DNA from: JAAYZQ01 sp034428935
Lineage (GTDB): Bacteria > Chloroflexota > Anaerolineae > JAAYZQ01
Direction of reading: 5' to 3'
Length of the DNA stretch: 19,222 nt
NCBI GenBank assembly: GCA_034428935.1
Contig: DAOUHB010000171.1
Span: 1 to 19,222, forward strand
In this document: positions 6,453 to 13,356 of the stretch, in pieces
Layout of the letters: each line of letters starts with the position of its first letter
Position numbering within the stretch: the stretch's first letter is position 1
Notes under the pieces: generated by a model
The model's database searches: none
What the model saw: only the letters and a program-made list of their open reading frames with translations
Told to the model about the DNA's origin: nothing
Program-made: the position numbers and the translations under genes

Positions 6453-8399
6453 GTGGCGGGAGAAACAGCTCGCCCCCCGCTGCCAGAGTCGAGCGCCAAC
6501 CAACTGGCCGGCTGGTGGCACGCGGCCGAGCTTGCCCGGGACGCCGGGCAGGTGCGACGTGCCCGCCGGTTTCTGCGCTGGATCCTGGCCGCCAATCCCG
6601 GCGAGGAGGAGGCGTGGCTGGAGCTGGCACGGCTGGCGGGCAGCGACCGGGAGCGGTTCGCCTACCTGCGCCAGGCCTACCGCTTTCATCCCGAGAGCGC
6701 TCGGGTGCAGCTTGCCCTGCGCCAGGCAACCGACGGCCACCTTCGATCGCTGGTGAACGAGCTTCGGCCCCGGCAAGCCGGGCGCGACATTCTGCCCAAC
6801 TGCCGCAGCCACGGCCGGCCGGAAGCCGGCCCGGCGCCCGCCGGGCGCGCCGTGGCCACCGATCCGCTGCTGACGGCCGAGAGCAACCCATTCTGGCCCA
6901 TTCGCCTGCCTGCCTTCCTGCGGGACGGGCGGCGGGATTGGGCGGCCTGGCTGGCCTTCCTGGTGCCCCTGACCGTCTACCTGGCGACGGCCTGTCGCAC
7001 CGTCTATAACCTGGACAGCGCCGAGTTCTCGGCCGCGGTCCACGTGCTGGGCATCGTCCGCGCCACGGGCTATCCCCTCTACCTGCTGCTGGGCAAGGCC
7101 TTTGCCATGCTGCTGCCCGTGGGCGACGTGGGCTTCCGCCTCAACGTGTTGTCGGCGTTGTGCGGCGCCGGCACCGTCCTCCTGCTCTACCACCTGGCGC
7201 GTCGCCTGGTGGGCATGCGCGCCGTCGCCCTGGCGGCCGCCCTGTTCTTTGGCTTCTCCTACTATTTCTGGGCCCAGGCCGTGGTGGCCGAGGTCTACAC
7301 ACTGCACACCCTCTTGCTGAGCGCCCTGCTGCTCCTCCTGCTTCGCTGGGAGAGCAGCCGGGCCGACGGGCTGCTGGCCGCGGCCGGCTTGCTGTACGGC
7401 CTCAGCCTGGGGAACCACGTGAGCTCGATCCTCGTCGCCCCCGGGCTGGCCGCCTTTCTCCTGGCCGTGGCGGGCAAGGAAGCCCTGGCCCCTCGCCGGC
7501 TGCTGCTCGTCGCCGGGCCCTTTCTCGCCGGGCTGAGCATCTATGCCTACCTTCCCCTCCGCTACCTGGCCGGGCCGCCCTTTAACTATGCCGGCCATTA
7601 CGACGTCTCCGGGCAGTTCGTGCCCCTGGACCTGACGCGCATCGAGAACCTGTGGTGGCTCGTCTCGGGCCAGGGGTTCCGCGAGCTGATGTTGGGCTAC
7701 ACGCCGGCCGAGACGGTGGCCGAGATGGGCGCCACCCTCCATCGCCTGTGGGCGGCCTTCCTGGGCGTGGGGCTGCTGCCCGGCCTGTTGGGCGCGTGGG
7801 CGCAAGGGCGCCGCCGGCCCCGCGTGCTGCTGCTCCTGGGGCTGACCTTTGCCGCCAACGTCGCCTTTTACACCACCTACCGCGTGGTGGACAAGGCGGG
7901 CATGTTCGTGCCGGCCTATCTCATCTGGGCCGTGTGGATCGCCGAGGGCTGCGCCTGGATCGTGGGCTGGCTGCAGAAGCAGCGCGCCGGGGCACGATCT
8001 CCCTCGCCGTCCTGGGCCTGGGCGCTGGTGATCCTGGCGCTGGCCGCGCTGATAGTCAACGGGCCCCTGGTGAACGTGCGCGGCGACACCCGCGCCCGGG
8101 ACCGCGCCGAGGCCATCCTGGCGTCGGCCGGGCCGGAGGCCATCGTCTTTGGCTGGTGGACATCGGCGCCCCCCGTGCAGTACCTCCAGGTCGTGGAAGG
8201 GGAGCGGCCCGACGTCCTGGTCATCAACCGCTTTCTCATCGGCGCCCGGGAGATGTACGGCCTCATCGACCGGTCCCTGGGCAGCCGCCCGGTGTACGTC
8301 GTGGAGCTGGACGAGGGGCTGACGGGCGCCTACGACGTGTCGCTGGCGGGGCCCATGTTCGAGCTGCGGCCCCGGGAGCTGGCGGGAGCGGACCGGTGA
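6453..8399 (+). CDS. TPR-containing DUF2723/GT117-like membrane glycosyltransferase
   Basis: Likely a polytopic GT-C glycosyltransferase of the DUF2723 (protein O-mannosyltransferase/TMEM260-like) family, using a lipid-linked sugar at the outer face of the membrane. Residues about 15-100 form helical TPR-like units (WWHAAELARDAGQVRRARRF, WILAANPGEEEAWLELARLA). A low-complexity linker follows. From about residue 160 there are roughly ten hydrophobic segments. The first outer loop has YNLDSAEFSAAVHVLGIVRA followed by TGYPLY, matching the family's acidic D-S-x-E catalytic region (near residue 188). Another hallmark is FFGFSYYFWAQAVVAEVYTLH. A soluble C-terminal part follows. GTG start with aggagg 9 nt upstream. 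The stop overlaps the next gene by 4 nt. Acceptor and sugar are unknown. Confidence 0.85.
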   Translation: MAGETARPPLPESSANQLAGWWHAAELARDAGQVRRARRFLRWILAANPGEEEAWLELARLAGSDRERFAYLRQAYRFHPESARVQLALRQATDGHLRSLVNELRPRQAGRDILPNCRSHGRPEAGPAPAGRAVATDPLLTAESNPFWPIRLPAFLRDGRRDWAAWLAFLVPLTVYLATACRTVYNLDSAEFSAAVHVLGIVRATGYPLYLLLGKAFAMLLPVGDVGFRLNVLSALCGAGTVLLLYHLARRLVGMRAVALAAALFFGFSYYFWAQAVVAEVYTLHTLLLSALLLLLLRWESSRADGLLAAAGLLYGLSLGNHVSSILVAPGLAAFLLAVAGKEALAPRRLLLVAGPFLAGLSIYAYLPLRYLAGPPFNYAGHYDVSGQFVPLDLTRIENLWWLVSGQGFRELMLGYTPAETVAEMGATLHRLWAAFLGVGLLPGLLGAWAQGRRRPRVLLLLGLTFAANVAFYTTYRVVDKAGMFVPAYLIWAVWIAEGCAWIVGWLQKQRAGARSPSPSWAWALVILALAALIVNGPLVNVRGDTRARDRAEAILASAGPEAIVFGWWTSAPPVQYLQVVEGERPDVLVINRFLIGAREMYGLIDRSLGSRPVYVVELDEGLTGAYDVSLAGPMFELRPRELAGADR

Positions 8400-9406
8400 G
8401 CAAGCTGTTGTCGTCGCGAGGCTGCAGAATCGCCGGGCTGGTGCTGCTGGCCCTCCTGAGCCTGGTGCCGCTGCGGCTGCTGGCGCTGCCCTACGGCGCG
8501 CTGGATTGGGTGGAATACGACCCATCCTACCACCACGGACACTCCTGCCCCGTCGCCTCGCCCACGGCTCCCGCCCTCCAGATCCCGTGCGCCGAGCTGC
8601 CCGGGCCCGAAGACCCCCTGGCGGCCGTGGTGAACGGCCAGGAGATCGGCCGGGCCGCCTTTGACAGGGAGATGGAGCAGTTCTTGTTGGCCGTGCAGGC
8701 CAGGGGCGCCGACGTCGCCAGCCCCGAGATCCAGGACAGGCTGCCCGAGTTCCGCCGCCAGGTGCTGGAGCTGCTCATCGAGGACGTCCTCGTCCAGCAG
8801 GCCGCCGTCGAGCTGGGCATCGGCGTCGCGGAGGAGAGCATCGAGGCACAGGTGGCGGCCCAGGTGGAGGGGGGCGGCGGGCTGGAGCTGTTCCAGGCGT
8901 ACCTGGAGCAGACGGGCCAGAGCGCCGAGGAGTTTCGCCGCGAAACCTGCCAGGAATTGCTCCGCGCGCAAGTGCAGGCAGCGGTGACCGGCACCTTTAC
9001 GGGCACCGTGGAGGTGGTGCAGGCCCGGCAGATCGTCGTCCCCAGCCAGGAGCAGGCCGTGCAGGCCCTGGCCCGCCTGGCCTCCGGCGAGCCTTTTGAC
9101 GAGGTGGCAAGGGCGGTCTCCCGCGACGGGGCCACCCGCGAGCAGGGCGGAGACCTGGGCCGCTTTGCCCGGGGGGAGAGCCCCGCCGCACCGCAGGTGG
9201 AGGCGCTGGCCTTTGCCGGGCGGCGGGGAGAGGTGCAGGGCCCCGTCGAGGTGAGCGGGGGCTATGCCCTGGTCCAGACGGTGGCACCGGCCGAGGAGGT
9301 GCCGGACGTCGAGGGCCAGGCGTTCCTGTTGCAGCAGTGGCTGGAGGACCGGCGCCAGACGGCTGAGATCGAGGTGTTTGTCGACGTGGGCGATTGGAAC
9401 CAATGA
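8396..9406 (+). CDS. Membrane-anchored parvulin-type peptidyl-prolyl isomerase (SurA/PpiC-like)
   Basis: A 336-residue extracytoplasmic folding factor. Residues about 12-31 (IAGLVLLALLSLVPLRLLAL) form a signal anchor. Residues about 75-200 form a SurA-N-like helical chaperone region (AAVVNGQEIGRAAFDREMEQ onward). Residues about 205-300 form a rotamase domain of the PpiC type (VVQARQIVVPSQEQAVQALA, GGDLGRFARGE, and VSGGYALVQTV). No lipobox cysteine is placed after the hydrophobic segment. The GTG start shares four bases (GTGA) with the stop of the glycosyltransferase gene and has gggag 7 nt upstream, so translation is coupled. A strong intrinsic terminator follows, making a two-gene unit. Assignment to the family is firm; catalytic activity is inferred. 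Confidence 0.9.
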   Translation: MSKLLSSRGCRIAGLVLLALLSLVPLRLLALPYGALDWVEYDPSYHHGHSCPVASPTAPALQIPCAELPGPEDPLAAVVNGQEIGRAAFDREMEQFLLAVQARGADVASPEIQDRLPEFRRQVLELLIEDVLVQQAAVELGIGVAEESIEAQVAAQVEGGGGLELFQAYLEQTGQSAEEFRRETCQELLRAQVQAAVTGTFTGTVEVVQARQIVVPSQEQAVQALARLASGEPFDEVARAVSRDGATREQGGDLGRFARGESPAAPQVEALAFAGRRGEVQGPVEVSGGYALVQTVAPAEEVPDVEGQAFLLQQWLEDRRQTAEIEVFVDVGDWNQ

Positions 9407-9422
9407 AGGGATGAAAACGGTG

Positions 9423-9469
9423 AGGCCCCTGATGGCTGGTGCTTGGCCGTCAGGGGCCTTGTTTTTTTT
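9423..9469 (+). terminator. Strong Rho-independent terminator
   Basis: A 14-bp stem with one G-U pair (9423-9436 pairing with 9446-9459) and a 9-nt loop is followed by tg and eight consecutive T (9462-9469). It begins 17 nt after the isomerase stop and ends the two-gene unit. The following stretch to the iclR promoter (9470-9552) shows nothing I can name. Confidence 0.92.
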
Positions 9470-9552
9470 CAGTGGATCAGTGGTTGGAAAGGCGCTGGCC
9501 TGTTCGATCACCGGGCTCCCGAGGGGGGAACGGACGGCGCTCCTTGCCAGAT

Positions 9553-9581
9553 TTGACCGCTCTCCCCACCTGTGGCATACT
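9553..9581 (+). promoter_or_regulatory. Predicted iclR promoter with internal palindrome
   Basis: TTGACC (9553-9558), 17-bp spacer, CATACT (9576-9581). The spacer ends in CCAC-ct-GTGG (9566-9575), a palindrome abutting the -10, in a place where bound protein would block transcription. The half-sites match those of the paired CCACGTGG motif at 10766-10788. The promoter lies downstream of the first in-frame start-like codon (9572), which supports the start at 9626. Confidence 0.6.
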
Positions 9582-9625
9582 GGGTTTGCAGACTCAAACA
9601 GAGTTTTCAGAAACGAAACCGGAAC

Positions 9626-10420
9626 ATGGCGCAACCCGACGACCGCTACTTTGTGACCGCCCTGGCGCGCGGCATGCAGATCCTGGAAGCGTTTTCGGAC
9701 GAGCGGCAGCAGTTGAGCCTCACGGAGGCCGCTGCCCGTGCCGGCCTGGAAAAGAGCACTGCCTTTCGTTTTATCTACACCCTCGAACAGCTCGGCTACC
9801 TGGAGCGGGACCCGGATACCAGGCTCTACCGCCCCAGTCTGAAGCTGCTGCGCCTTGGCCTTGCCGCCCTCGACGGCCTGGAGATGGTCCAGGTCGCCCA
9901 ACCCCTCCTGAAGGCGCTCTCCGCCCATTGCGGCGAGACGACCAACATGTCGGTCCGCGATGGCCCCGAGATCGTCTACGTCGCCCGCATCAAGACACAG
10001 AGAATCCTGAACGTGGGGCTGGAGATCGGGTCGCGGCTGCCCGTGTGGTGCACGTCCATGGGCAAGGCGCAGTTGATGGACCTGTCGCCCGCCGAGCTGC
10101 GGGCGCTCCTCGGCGAGGGGCCCTTTCCGGGGAGCGGGCCCAACGCGGCCGCCGACCTGCAGGCCCTGCTCGTCGACCTGGAAGGGGTGCGGCGGCGGGG
10201 CTATGCCGTCAACGACGAGGAGCTGGCCGCCGGCGTGCGCTCTGTAGCAGCCCCGGTCCGCGACCGGGGCGGCGCCATCGTGGCGGCCATCAACATCTCG
10301 GTCCCCAGCGCCCGCGTGTCGCGCCAGGAGTTGGACACCCGCCTGGCGCCCATGGTTCGAGAAACAGCGTCGCGCATCTCGGAGGCGCTGGGGGCACAAC
10401 TGCTCCCCGCTCGCCGCTAG
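9626..10420 (+). CDS. IclR-family transcriptional regulator
   Basis: A 264-residue DNA-binding regulator. Residues about 8-65 form the winged helix-turn-helix (ALARGMQILEAF, LSLTEAAARAGLEKSTAFRF, LEQLGYLERD). The rest is the IclR effector domain, with the conserved region WCTSMGKAQLMDLSPAELRA, NDEELAAGVRSVAAPVRDRG and INISVPSARVS. The family commonly controls neighbouring catabolic operons and responds to small carboxylates or amino-acid derivatives. The ATG at 9626 is chosen because the 18 upstream codons overlap the predicted -10 and are outside the conserved domain. Its ribosome-binding site is weak (ggaac). It lies directly upstream of the transporter/catabolic cluster, in the same direction but separated by hairpins and a new promoter. 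Control of that cluster is an inference. Confidence 0.93.
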   Translation: MAQPDDRYFVTALARGMQILEAFSDERQQLSLTEAAARAGLEKSTAFRFIYTLEQLGYLERDPDTRLYRPSLKLLRLGLAALDGLEMVQVAQPLLKALSAHCGETTNMSVRDGPEIVYVARIKTQRILNVGLEIGSRLPVWCTSMGKAQLMDLSPAELRALLGEGPFPGSGPNAAADLQALLVDLEGVRRRGYAVNDEELAAGVRSVAAPVRDRGGAIVAAINISVPSARVSRQELDTRLAPMVRETASRISEALGAQLLPARR

Positions 10421-10434
10421 CGCGATGAAAACAG

Positions 10435-10453
10435 GGCAGGCACCTGGCCTGCC
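10435..10453. other. Hairpin 1 of a related pair downstream of iclR
   Basis: ggcaggc-acctg-gcctgcc forms a 7-bp stem with a 5-nt loop, 14 nt after the iclR stop. Its arms are nearly the same as those of the larger hairpin at 10503-10529, so the two could also pair with each other. There is no T-run. Confidence 0.5.
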
Positions 10454-10462
10454 AACTCGGAC

Positions 10463-10498
10463 AAACAGCCTCCAGAACACAAACAGCCTCCAGAACAC
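10463..10498 (+). repeat. 18-bp perfect tandem repeat, two copies
   Basis: The unit aaacagcctccagaacac occurs at 10463-10480 and again at 10481-10498 without mismatch. It sits between the two related hairpins. It lies in a spurious short ORF and has no sign of coding function. A recent slippage duplication or a protein-binding repeat would both fit. Confidence 0.85.
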
Positions 10499-10502
10499 AG
10501 AC

Positions 10503-10531
10503 ACGGGGCAGGCCGGTAGCCTGCCCCGTTT
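10503..10531 (+). terminator. GC-rich hairpin 2, probable iclR terminator
   Basis: A perfect 11-bp stem (10503-10513 with 10519-10529) and a 5-nt loop (cggta) is followed by only a short ttt. It lies about 80 nt after the iclR stop and upstream of the next promoter, so it probably ends the iclR transcript. It may be symmetric in action. Confidence 0.55.
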
Positions 10532-10571
10532 ACCCGCCTGGATGGATCGCGGCACTGGGGATACACACTGC

Positions 10572-10586
10572 ACATCTCTGGGATGT
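10572..10586. promoter_or_regulatory. Inverted repeat upstream of the transporter promoter
   Basis: ACATC-tctgg-GATGT is a 5-bp inverted repeat with a 5-bp spacer, centred about 50 bp upstream of the -35 at 10630. That distance suits an activator site. It is short and could occur by chance. Confidence 0.3.
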
Positions 10587-10629
10587 CTGCTCCACCAGGT
10601 AACAGGTTAAAGGGGACTTTGGTGACGAC

Positions 10630-10658
10630 TTGCCAAGCCCGATGCCTTGTGCTATAAT
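10630..10658 (+). promoter_or_regulatory. Strong predicted promoter for the transporter/catabolic cluster
   Basis: TTGCCA (10630-10635), 17-bp spacer, perfect TATAAT (10653-10658), with TG at the extended -10 position (TGC-TATAAT). It is the closest match to a housekeeping promoter in the window. It implies a start near 10665 and a leader of about 380 nt before the lipoprotein gene at 11043. Confidence 0.75.
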
Positions 10659-10709
10659 CAACAGCATCGGTTTTGCACTACAAAGTTGGGTTTCACAGGG
10701 GAAAACAGC

Positions 10710-11024
10710 GTGAACGGGCGGAGCTTGTTGGCCGAGCTGCTGGATCTCCAGGCCAGACTCGCGTCCCACGTGGAGGTAGACCACGTGGACCGAGTGGCTT
10801 CGTCGCTGGTCGCCATCCCCAGCCACTGCAACGTGCCGGGAGGCGGCGCCCGCCGCGCGAACGGCCGAGATCCTGCACGGTTGGAAGCCAGGCGTCGAAA
10901 GCATCCTTCGGTTCGCGACTGCAGACATGGGAGACAGGGGGTGATTGAGCACGAAGATATCAGGAGCACTGGGGTTTGCTGCCCCACCGTATTGAGGACC
11001 CTTTCGCACCAAAAGCCATGTTGA
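10710..11024 (+). CDS. Possible small ORF in the leader (104 codons), doubtful
   Basis: An open frame from GTG 10710 (aggggaa 7 nt upstream) to TGA 11022-11024 lies wholly between the strong promoter and livK. By eye the first 60 or so codons have GC-rich third positions and begin VNGRSLLAELLDLQARLASH, a plausible amphipathic helix. The second half is Arg/Cys/His-rich with ordinary third positions and does not look like protein. It could be a short regulatory or leader peptide, the decayed end of an older gene, or chance. I recognise no family. The first half deserves more credit than the second. Confidence 0.2.
   Translation: MNGRSLLAELLDLQARLASHVEVDHVDRVASSLVAIPSHCNVPGGGARRANGRDPARLEARRRKHPSVRDCRHGRQGVIEHEDIRSTGVCCPTVLRTLSHQKPC
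10766..10788. promoter_or_regulatory. Paired CCACGTGG palindromes, candidate operator
   Basis: Two identical 8-bp palindromes (10766-10773 and 10781-10788) are separated by 7 bp, about 15 bp centre to centre. They lie about 100 nt downstream of the predicted start. Together they also form an inverted repeat that could fold as an RNA stem. Similar half-sites occur in the iclR promoter spacer (9566-9575). Binding by the IclR protein is speculation. Confidence 0.4.
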
Positions 11025-11042
11025 CAGAAAAGGAGGACTCGG

Positions 11043-12389
11043 ATGTCACACAAGACAGCGTGGATGCTGGTAGCCATCTTGGTGGTAATTGTATTCGGGG
11101 CGGTGGCGTGCGGTGCGACACCTGCACCTCAGGTTATCAAAGAGACCGTCGTGGTGGAAAAAGAAGTCGAGGTAGAGGTAGAAAAAGAAGTGGAGGTGGT
11201 AGTCACCGCCACGCCCGAGCCCGTAGCTGAGGCGGATACGATCCTGATCGGTGGGTTTGGCCCGCTGTCTGCTCCGGGGTCTTACCAGGCCGGGACCGAG
11301 ATGCGGCAGGCTACCGAAATGGCCGTAGACGAGATCAACGAGGCTGGCGGTGTGCTGGGCAAGGAGGTCGAGCTGATCTTTGGCGACACCGAGGGGCTGC
11401 CGGAACGCGGGACGGCTGTCACCGAGCGCCTTATCACGCAGAACCGTGTCGTTGGCCTCGTCGGAGAATATCACAGCGGCGTGGGCCAGGCCTCGATGGA
11501 AGTGGCCCACAGATACGGTGTTCCGGTCATCTTTGCCGAAACCTGGGGCAATGAAATCACGGCCTCGGGTTATCCGGAAGTGTTCCGTGTCGCCCCGACC
11601 ACAGATTATGCTGGCGAGTTCATGGCCAACTATGTTGCCGAAGTGGACTGGAAGAGCATCGTCTTTATTATGGAAGACACGGATTACGGTCGCTCGCAGG
11701 CCGAGGCTTACGTAGAACAACTGGAGGCCCGAGGCGTTACCGACGTCGAGATCATCTACGCCGACCCAGCGACCGAGGATTATACCCCCATCCTGCAGCG
11801 TATCCAGCAAGACCCCCCAGACCTTCTGGGCGGCGTCATCACTGGCATTGGCACGAGCCGTATTGTGCGGCAGGCCTGCGAGCTCGGCCTGGCGCCAACC
11901 GCCGAGACTGCGATGTTGACCACGGTTGACGCGCAGTATCCCGAGTACTGGGAGAACGCTGGCGACTGCGGCAATTACACCTTCTTTTCTTTCTACGGCC
12001 TCCCGGCGTCGCTGTGGAATGAGAAGACCGAAGCCTTCATGCAGAACTTTGAGGAGCGCTACGGGCACGTGCCAGGCGCGCCTGCCCTGGAAATCTATGA
12101 CGCCACGTTCCTGATAGCCGAAGCCATCAAGGAAGCTGGCACGACCGAGCCCCAGGCCCTTATCGCGGCATTGGAAAACATCCGGTACACAGGGGCGATG
12201 GGGGACTATTGGTTCGAATACACCTCGGCCAATCCTGTTCCCCCTGACAAGCCGGCCTGGATGTGGCACCAGTGGCTGACGCCGAACGTGTTCATGCTGC
12301 AGTACACGGAGGCAGGGCAACCGGCTGACGATGCTAACGTGGTCTTTCCCGTTGAGCGTGCTACAGGCCCGCTTTATACCTCACCATAA
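11043..12389 (+). CDS. livK: Branched-chain/hydrophobic amino-acid type ABC transporter substrate-binding lipoprotein
   Basis: A 448-residue extracytoplasmic receptor of the periplasmic-binding-fold type I (LivK/Peripla_BP_6) family, delivering substrate to the LivHM channel. The signal peptide ends in the lipobox F-G-A-V-A-C with Cys23 as lipidation site. Residues about 28-60 are a Val/Glu/Lys repeat linker (KETVVVEKEVEVEVEKEVEV) that I associate with Chloroflexota binding proteins. The binding domain starts near residue 65 (ILIGGFGPLSAPGSYQAGTE; then MAVDEINEAGGVLGKEVELI and GEYHSGVGQA). Start at ATG 11043 with aaggagg 6 nt upstream. A large hairpin separates it from the permease genes. The ligand cannot be told from the sequence; the neighbouring enzymes hint at lysine or a derivative. 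Confidence 0.93.
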   Translation: MSHKTAWMLVAILVVIVFGAVACGATPAPQVIKETVVVEKEVEVEVEKEVEVVVTATPEPVAEADTILIGGFGPLSAPGSYQAGTEMRQATEMAVDEINEAGGVLGKEVELIFGDTEGLPERGTAVTERLITQNRVVGLVGEYHSGVGQASMEVAHRYGVPVIFAETWGNEITASGYPEVFRVAPTTDYAGEFMANYVAEVDWKSIVFIMEDTDYGRSQAEAYVEQLEARGVTDVEIIYADPATEDYTPILQRIQQDPPDLLGGVITGIGTSRIVRQACELGLAPTAETAMLTTVDAQYPEYWENAGDCGNYTFFSFYGLPASLWNEKTEAFMQNFEERYGHVPGAPALEIYDATFLIAEAIKEAGTTEPQALIAALENIRYTGAMGDYWFEYTSANPVPPDKPAWMWHQWLTPNVFMLQYTEAGQPADDANVVFPVERATGPLYTSP

Positions 12390-12398
12390 TTGACTCTT

Positions 12399-12435
12399 GG
12401 TGGGTCTCCCCAACCTTTCTCTGGGGAGACCCACC
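12399..12435 (+). terminator. Intercistronic 14-bp hairpin between receptor and permease genes
   Basis: A perfect 14-bp stem (12399-12412 with 12422-12435) and a 9-nt loop sits 10 nt after the livK stop and 27 nt before the livH start. No T-run follows, so I read it as a partial terminator or a 3'-end stabiliser of the livK message. Either would give more receptor than channel protein, a common arrangement in binding-protein-dependent operons. Confidence 0.7.
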
Positions 12436-12462
12436 GGATTTGAATAAGCGAGGGGGTAAAGC

Positions 12463-13356
12463 ATGCAATATCTGGCAAGTCTGTGCACGACCGGGTTAAT
12501 CATTGGTATCATCTATGCCCTGATGGCCCTGGGCTTGACTTTTATCTTCTCAATCCTCAAAGTCATCAACTTTGCCCATGGCGAATTCTACATGATAGGG
12601 GGATATGCCTCCTATTTTGTTCTCAGCACGTTCACTGAGCTTCACCCTTTGTGGAGCGTGCCCATCGCCGGTTTGATCGCTGCCCTGTTGGGGTTGCTCT
12701 TCGAGTTCGCCTTCCTGCGGCCAATGCACCAGGAGCGCATCGAACGTCCCAGCGAATACTCCATTCTCATCACGCTTGGTCTGTCCTTTTTCCTGATGAA
12801 CCTGGCCCTGGCGGTCTTTGGCCCTTATCCCCATCGCCCTCCCTCGTTTTTTCAGGGCACCGTCAAGCTCGGGTTTGTGAACATCAGTGCCGACCGGCTC
12901 ACCGCCGGCGTTTTTTCACTCGTAGCACTGGCACTGCTGCTGCTGATCATCCAAAAAACCTGGCTCGGCAAGGCATTGCGGGCGGTGAGTCAGGATAAGC
13001 AGGCTGCCGCCGTCTTGGGTATCAATCCATTGGCCATGAATACCATCGCCTTTGCCATTGGTACAGGCCTGGCTGCCATATCGGGAGCACTGCTGGCGCC
13101 GAGTTTCTCTGTCTCCCCTGACGTCGGTGCCGTGCCTTCTATCCGCTCCTATATCATTATTGTGCTGGGCGGCATGGGATCGATTCCGGGCAGCATCCTG
13201 GGAGGACTCCTGATCGGCCTGGTGGAGAGCTTGGGAGCCGGTTACTTTCCCGATCCCAGCCGCGCACTCACTTACAAGACAGTGTTTGGTCTGATCATCT
13301 TTGTGTTGGTTCTGCTCCTCAGGCCTACCGGTCTCTTTGGGAGGGAGGAGCAATGA
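12463..13356 (+). CDS. livH: ABC transporter permease LivH-type
   Basis: One of two membrane subunits forming the translocation channel with LivM. The 297-residue protein has about eight hydrophobic segments. It carries the family hallmarks YALMALGLTFIFSILKVINF and NFAHGEFYMIGGY near the N-terminus, ALRAVSQDKQAAAVLGIN in the cytoplasmic coupling region, and IVLGGMGSIPGSILGGLLIG near the C-terminus. It starts at ATG 12463 behind an agggggt ribosome-binding site. Its stop overlaps the livM start by 4 nt (ATGA), so the two subunits are translationally coupled. Confidence 0.95.
   Translation: MQYLASLCTTGLIIGIIYALMALGLTFIFSILKVINFAHGEFYMIGGYASYFVLSTFTELHPLWSVPIAGLIAALLGLLFEFAFLRPMHQERIERPSEYSILITLGLSFFLMNLALAVFGPYPHRPPSFFQGTVKLGFVNISADRLTAGVFSLVALALLLLIIQKTWLGKALRAVSQDKQAAAVLGINPLAMNTIAFAIGTGLAAISGALLAPSFSVSPDVGAVPSIRSYIIIVLGGMGSIPGSILGGLLIGLVESLGAGYFPDPSRALTYKTVFGLIIFVLVLLLRPTGLFGREEQ

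Larger units (their letters stand above)
10665..11042 (+). promoter_or_regulatory. Long leader of about 380 nt upstream of the transporter genes
   Basis: The stretch between the predicted start and livK is GC-rich at first (10710-10880) and more mixed later. It contains the CCACGTGG pair, a ggcggc/gccgcc-rich patch near 10842-10858, and a tgggg/cccca stem (10970-10974 with 10982-10986). It ends in aaggagg (11030-11036), 6 nt before the livK ATG. I compared it by eye with lysine, glycine and SAM riboswitches, tmRNA, RNase P RNA and SRP RNA and recognised none. No T-rich terminator is visible within it. Confidence 0.4.

Noticed and set aside
6396..8525. 709-codon open frame on the minus strand opposite the glycosyltransferase
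   Set aside because: It is Gly/Gln/Pro/Arg/His-rich with no domain and mirrors a real high-GC gene with clear membrane segments, promoter and ribosome-binding site. It is an antisense artefact of GC-rich third positions.
8330..10573. 747-codon minus-strand open frame across the isomerase and iclR
   Set aside because: It spans two genes, a strong terminator and a promoter on the other strand, and its composition is low-complexity without any recognised family.
10425..10610. 61-codon frame downstream of iclR
   Set aside because: It consists of the hairpins and the 18-bp tandem repeat read through. It contains the probable iclR terminator and shows no protein-like features.
10665..11042. Lysine riboswitch upstream of a lysine-related cluster
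   Set aside because: An attractive idea given kamA, but I could not find the conserved lysine-box core or a switchable terminator. The leader is reported only as unexplained.
11046..12320. 424-codon minus-strand frame opposite livK
   Set aside because: The plus strand encodes an unmistakable lipoprotein receptor. The antisense product has no recognisable motif.
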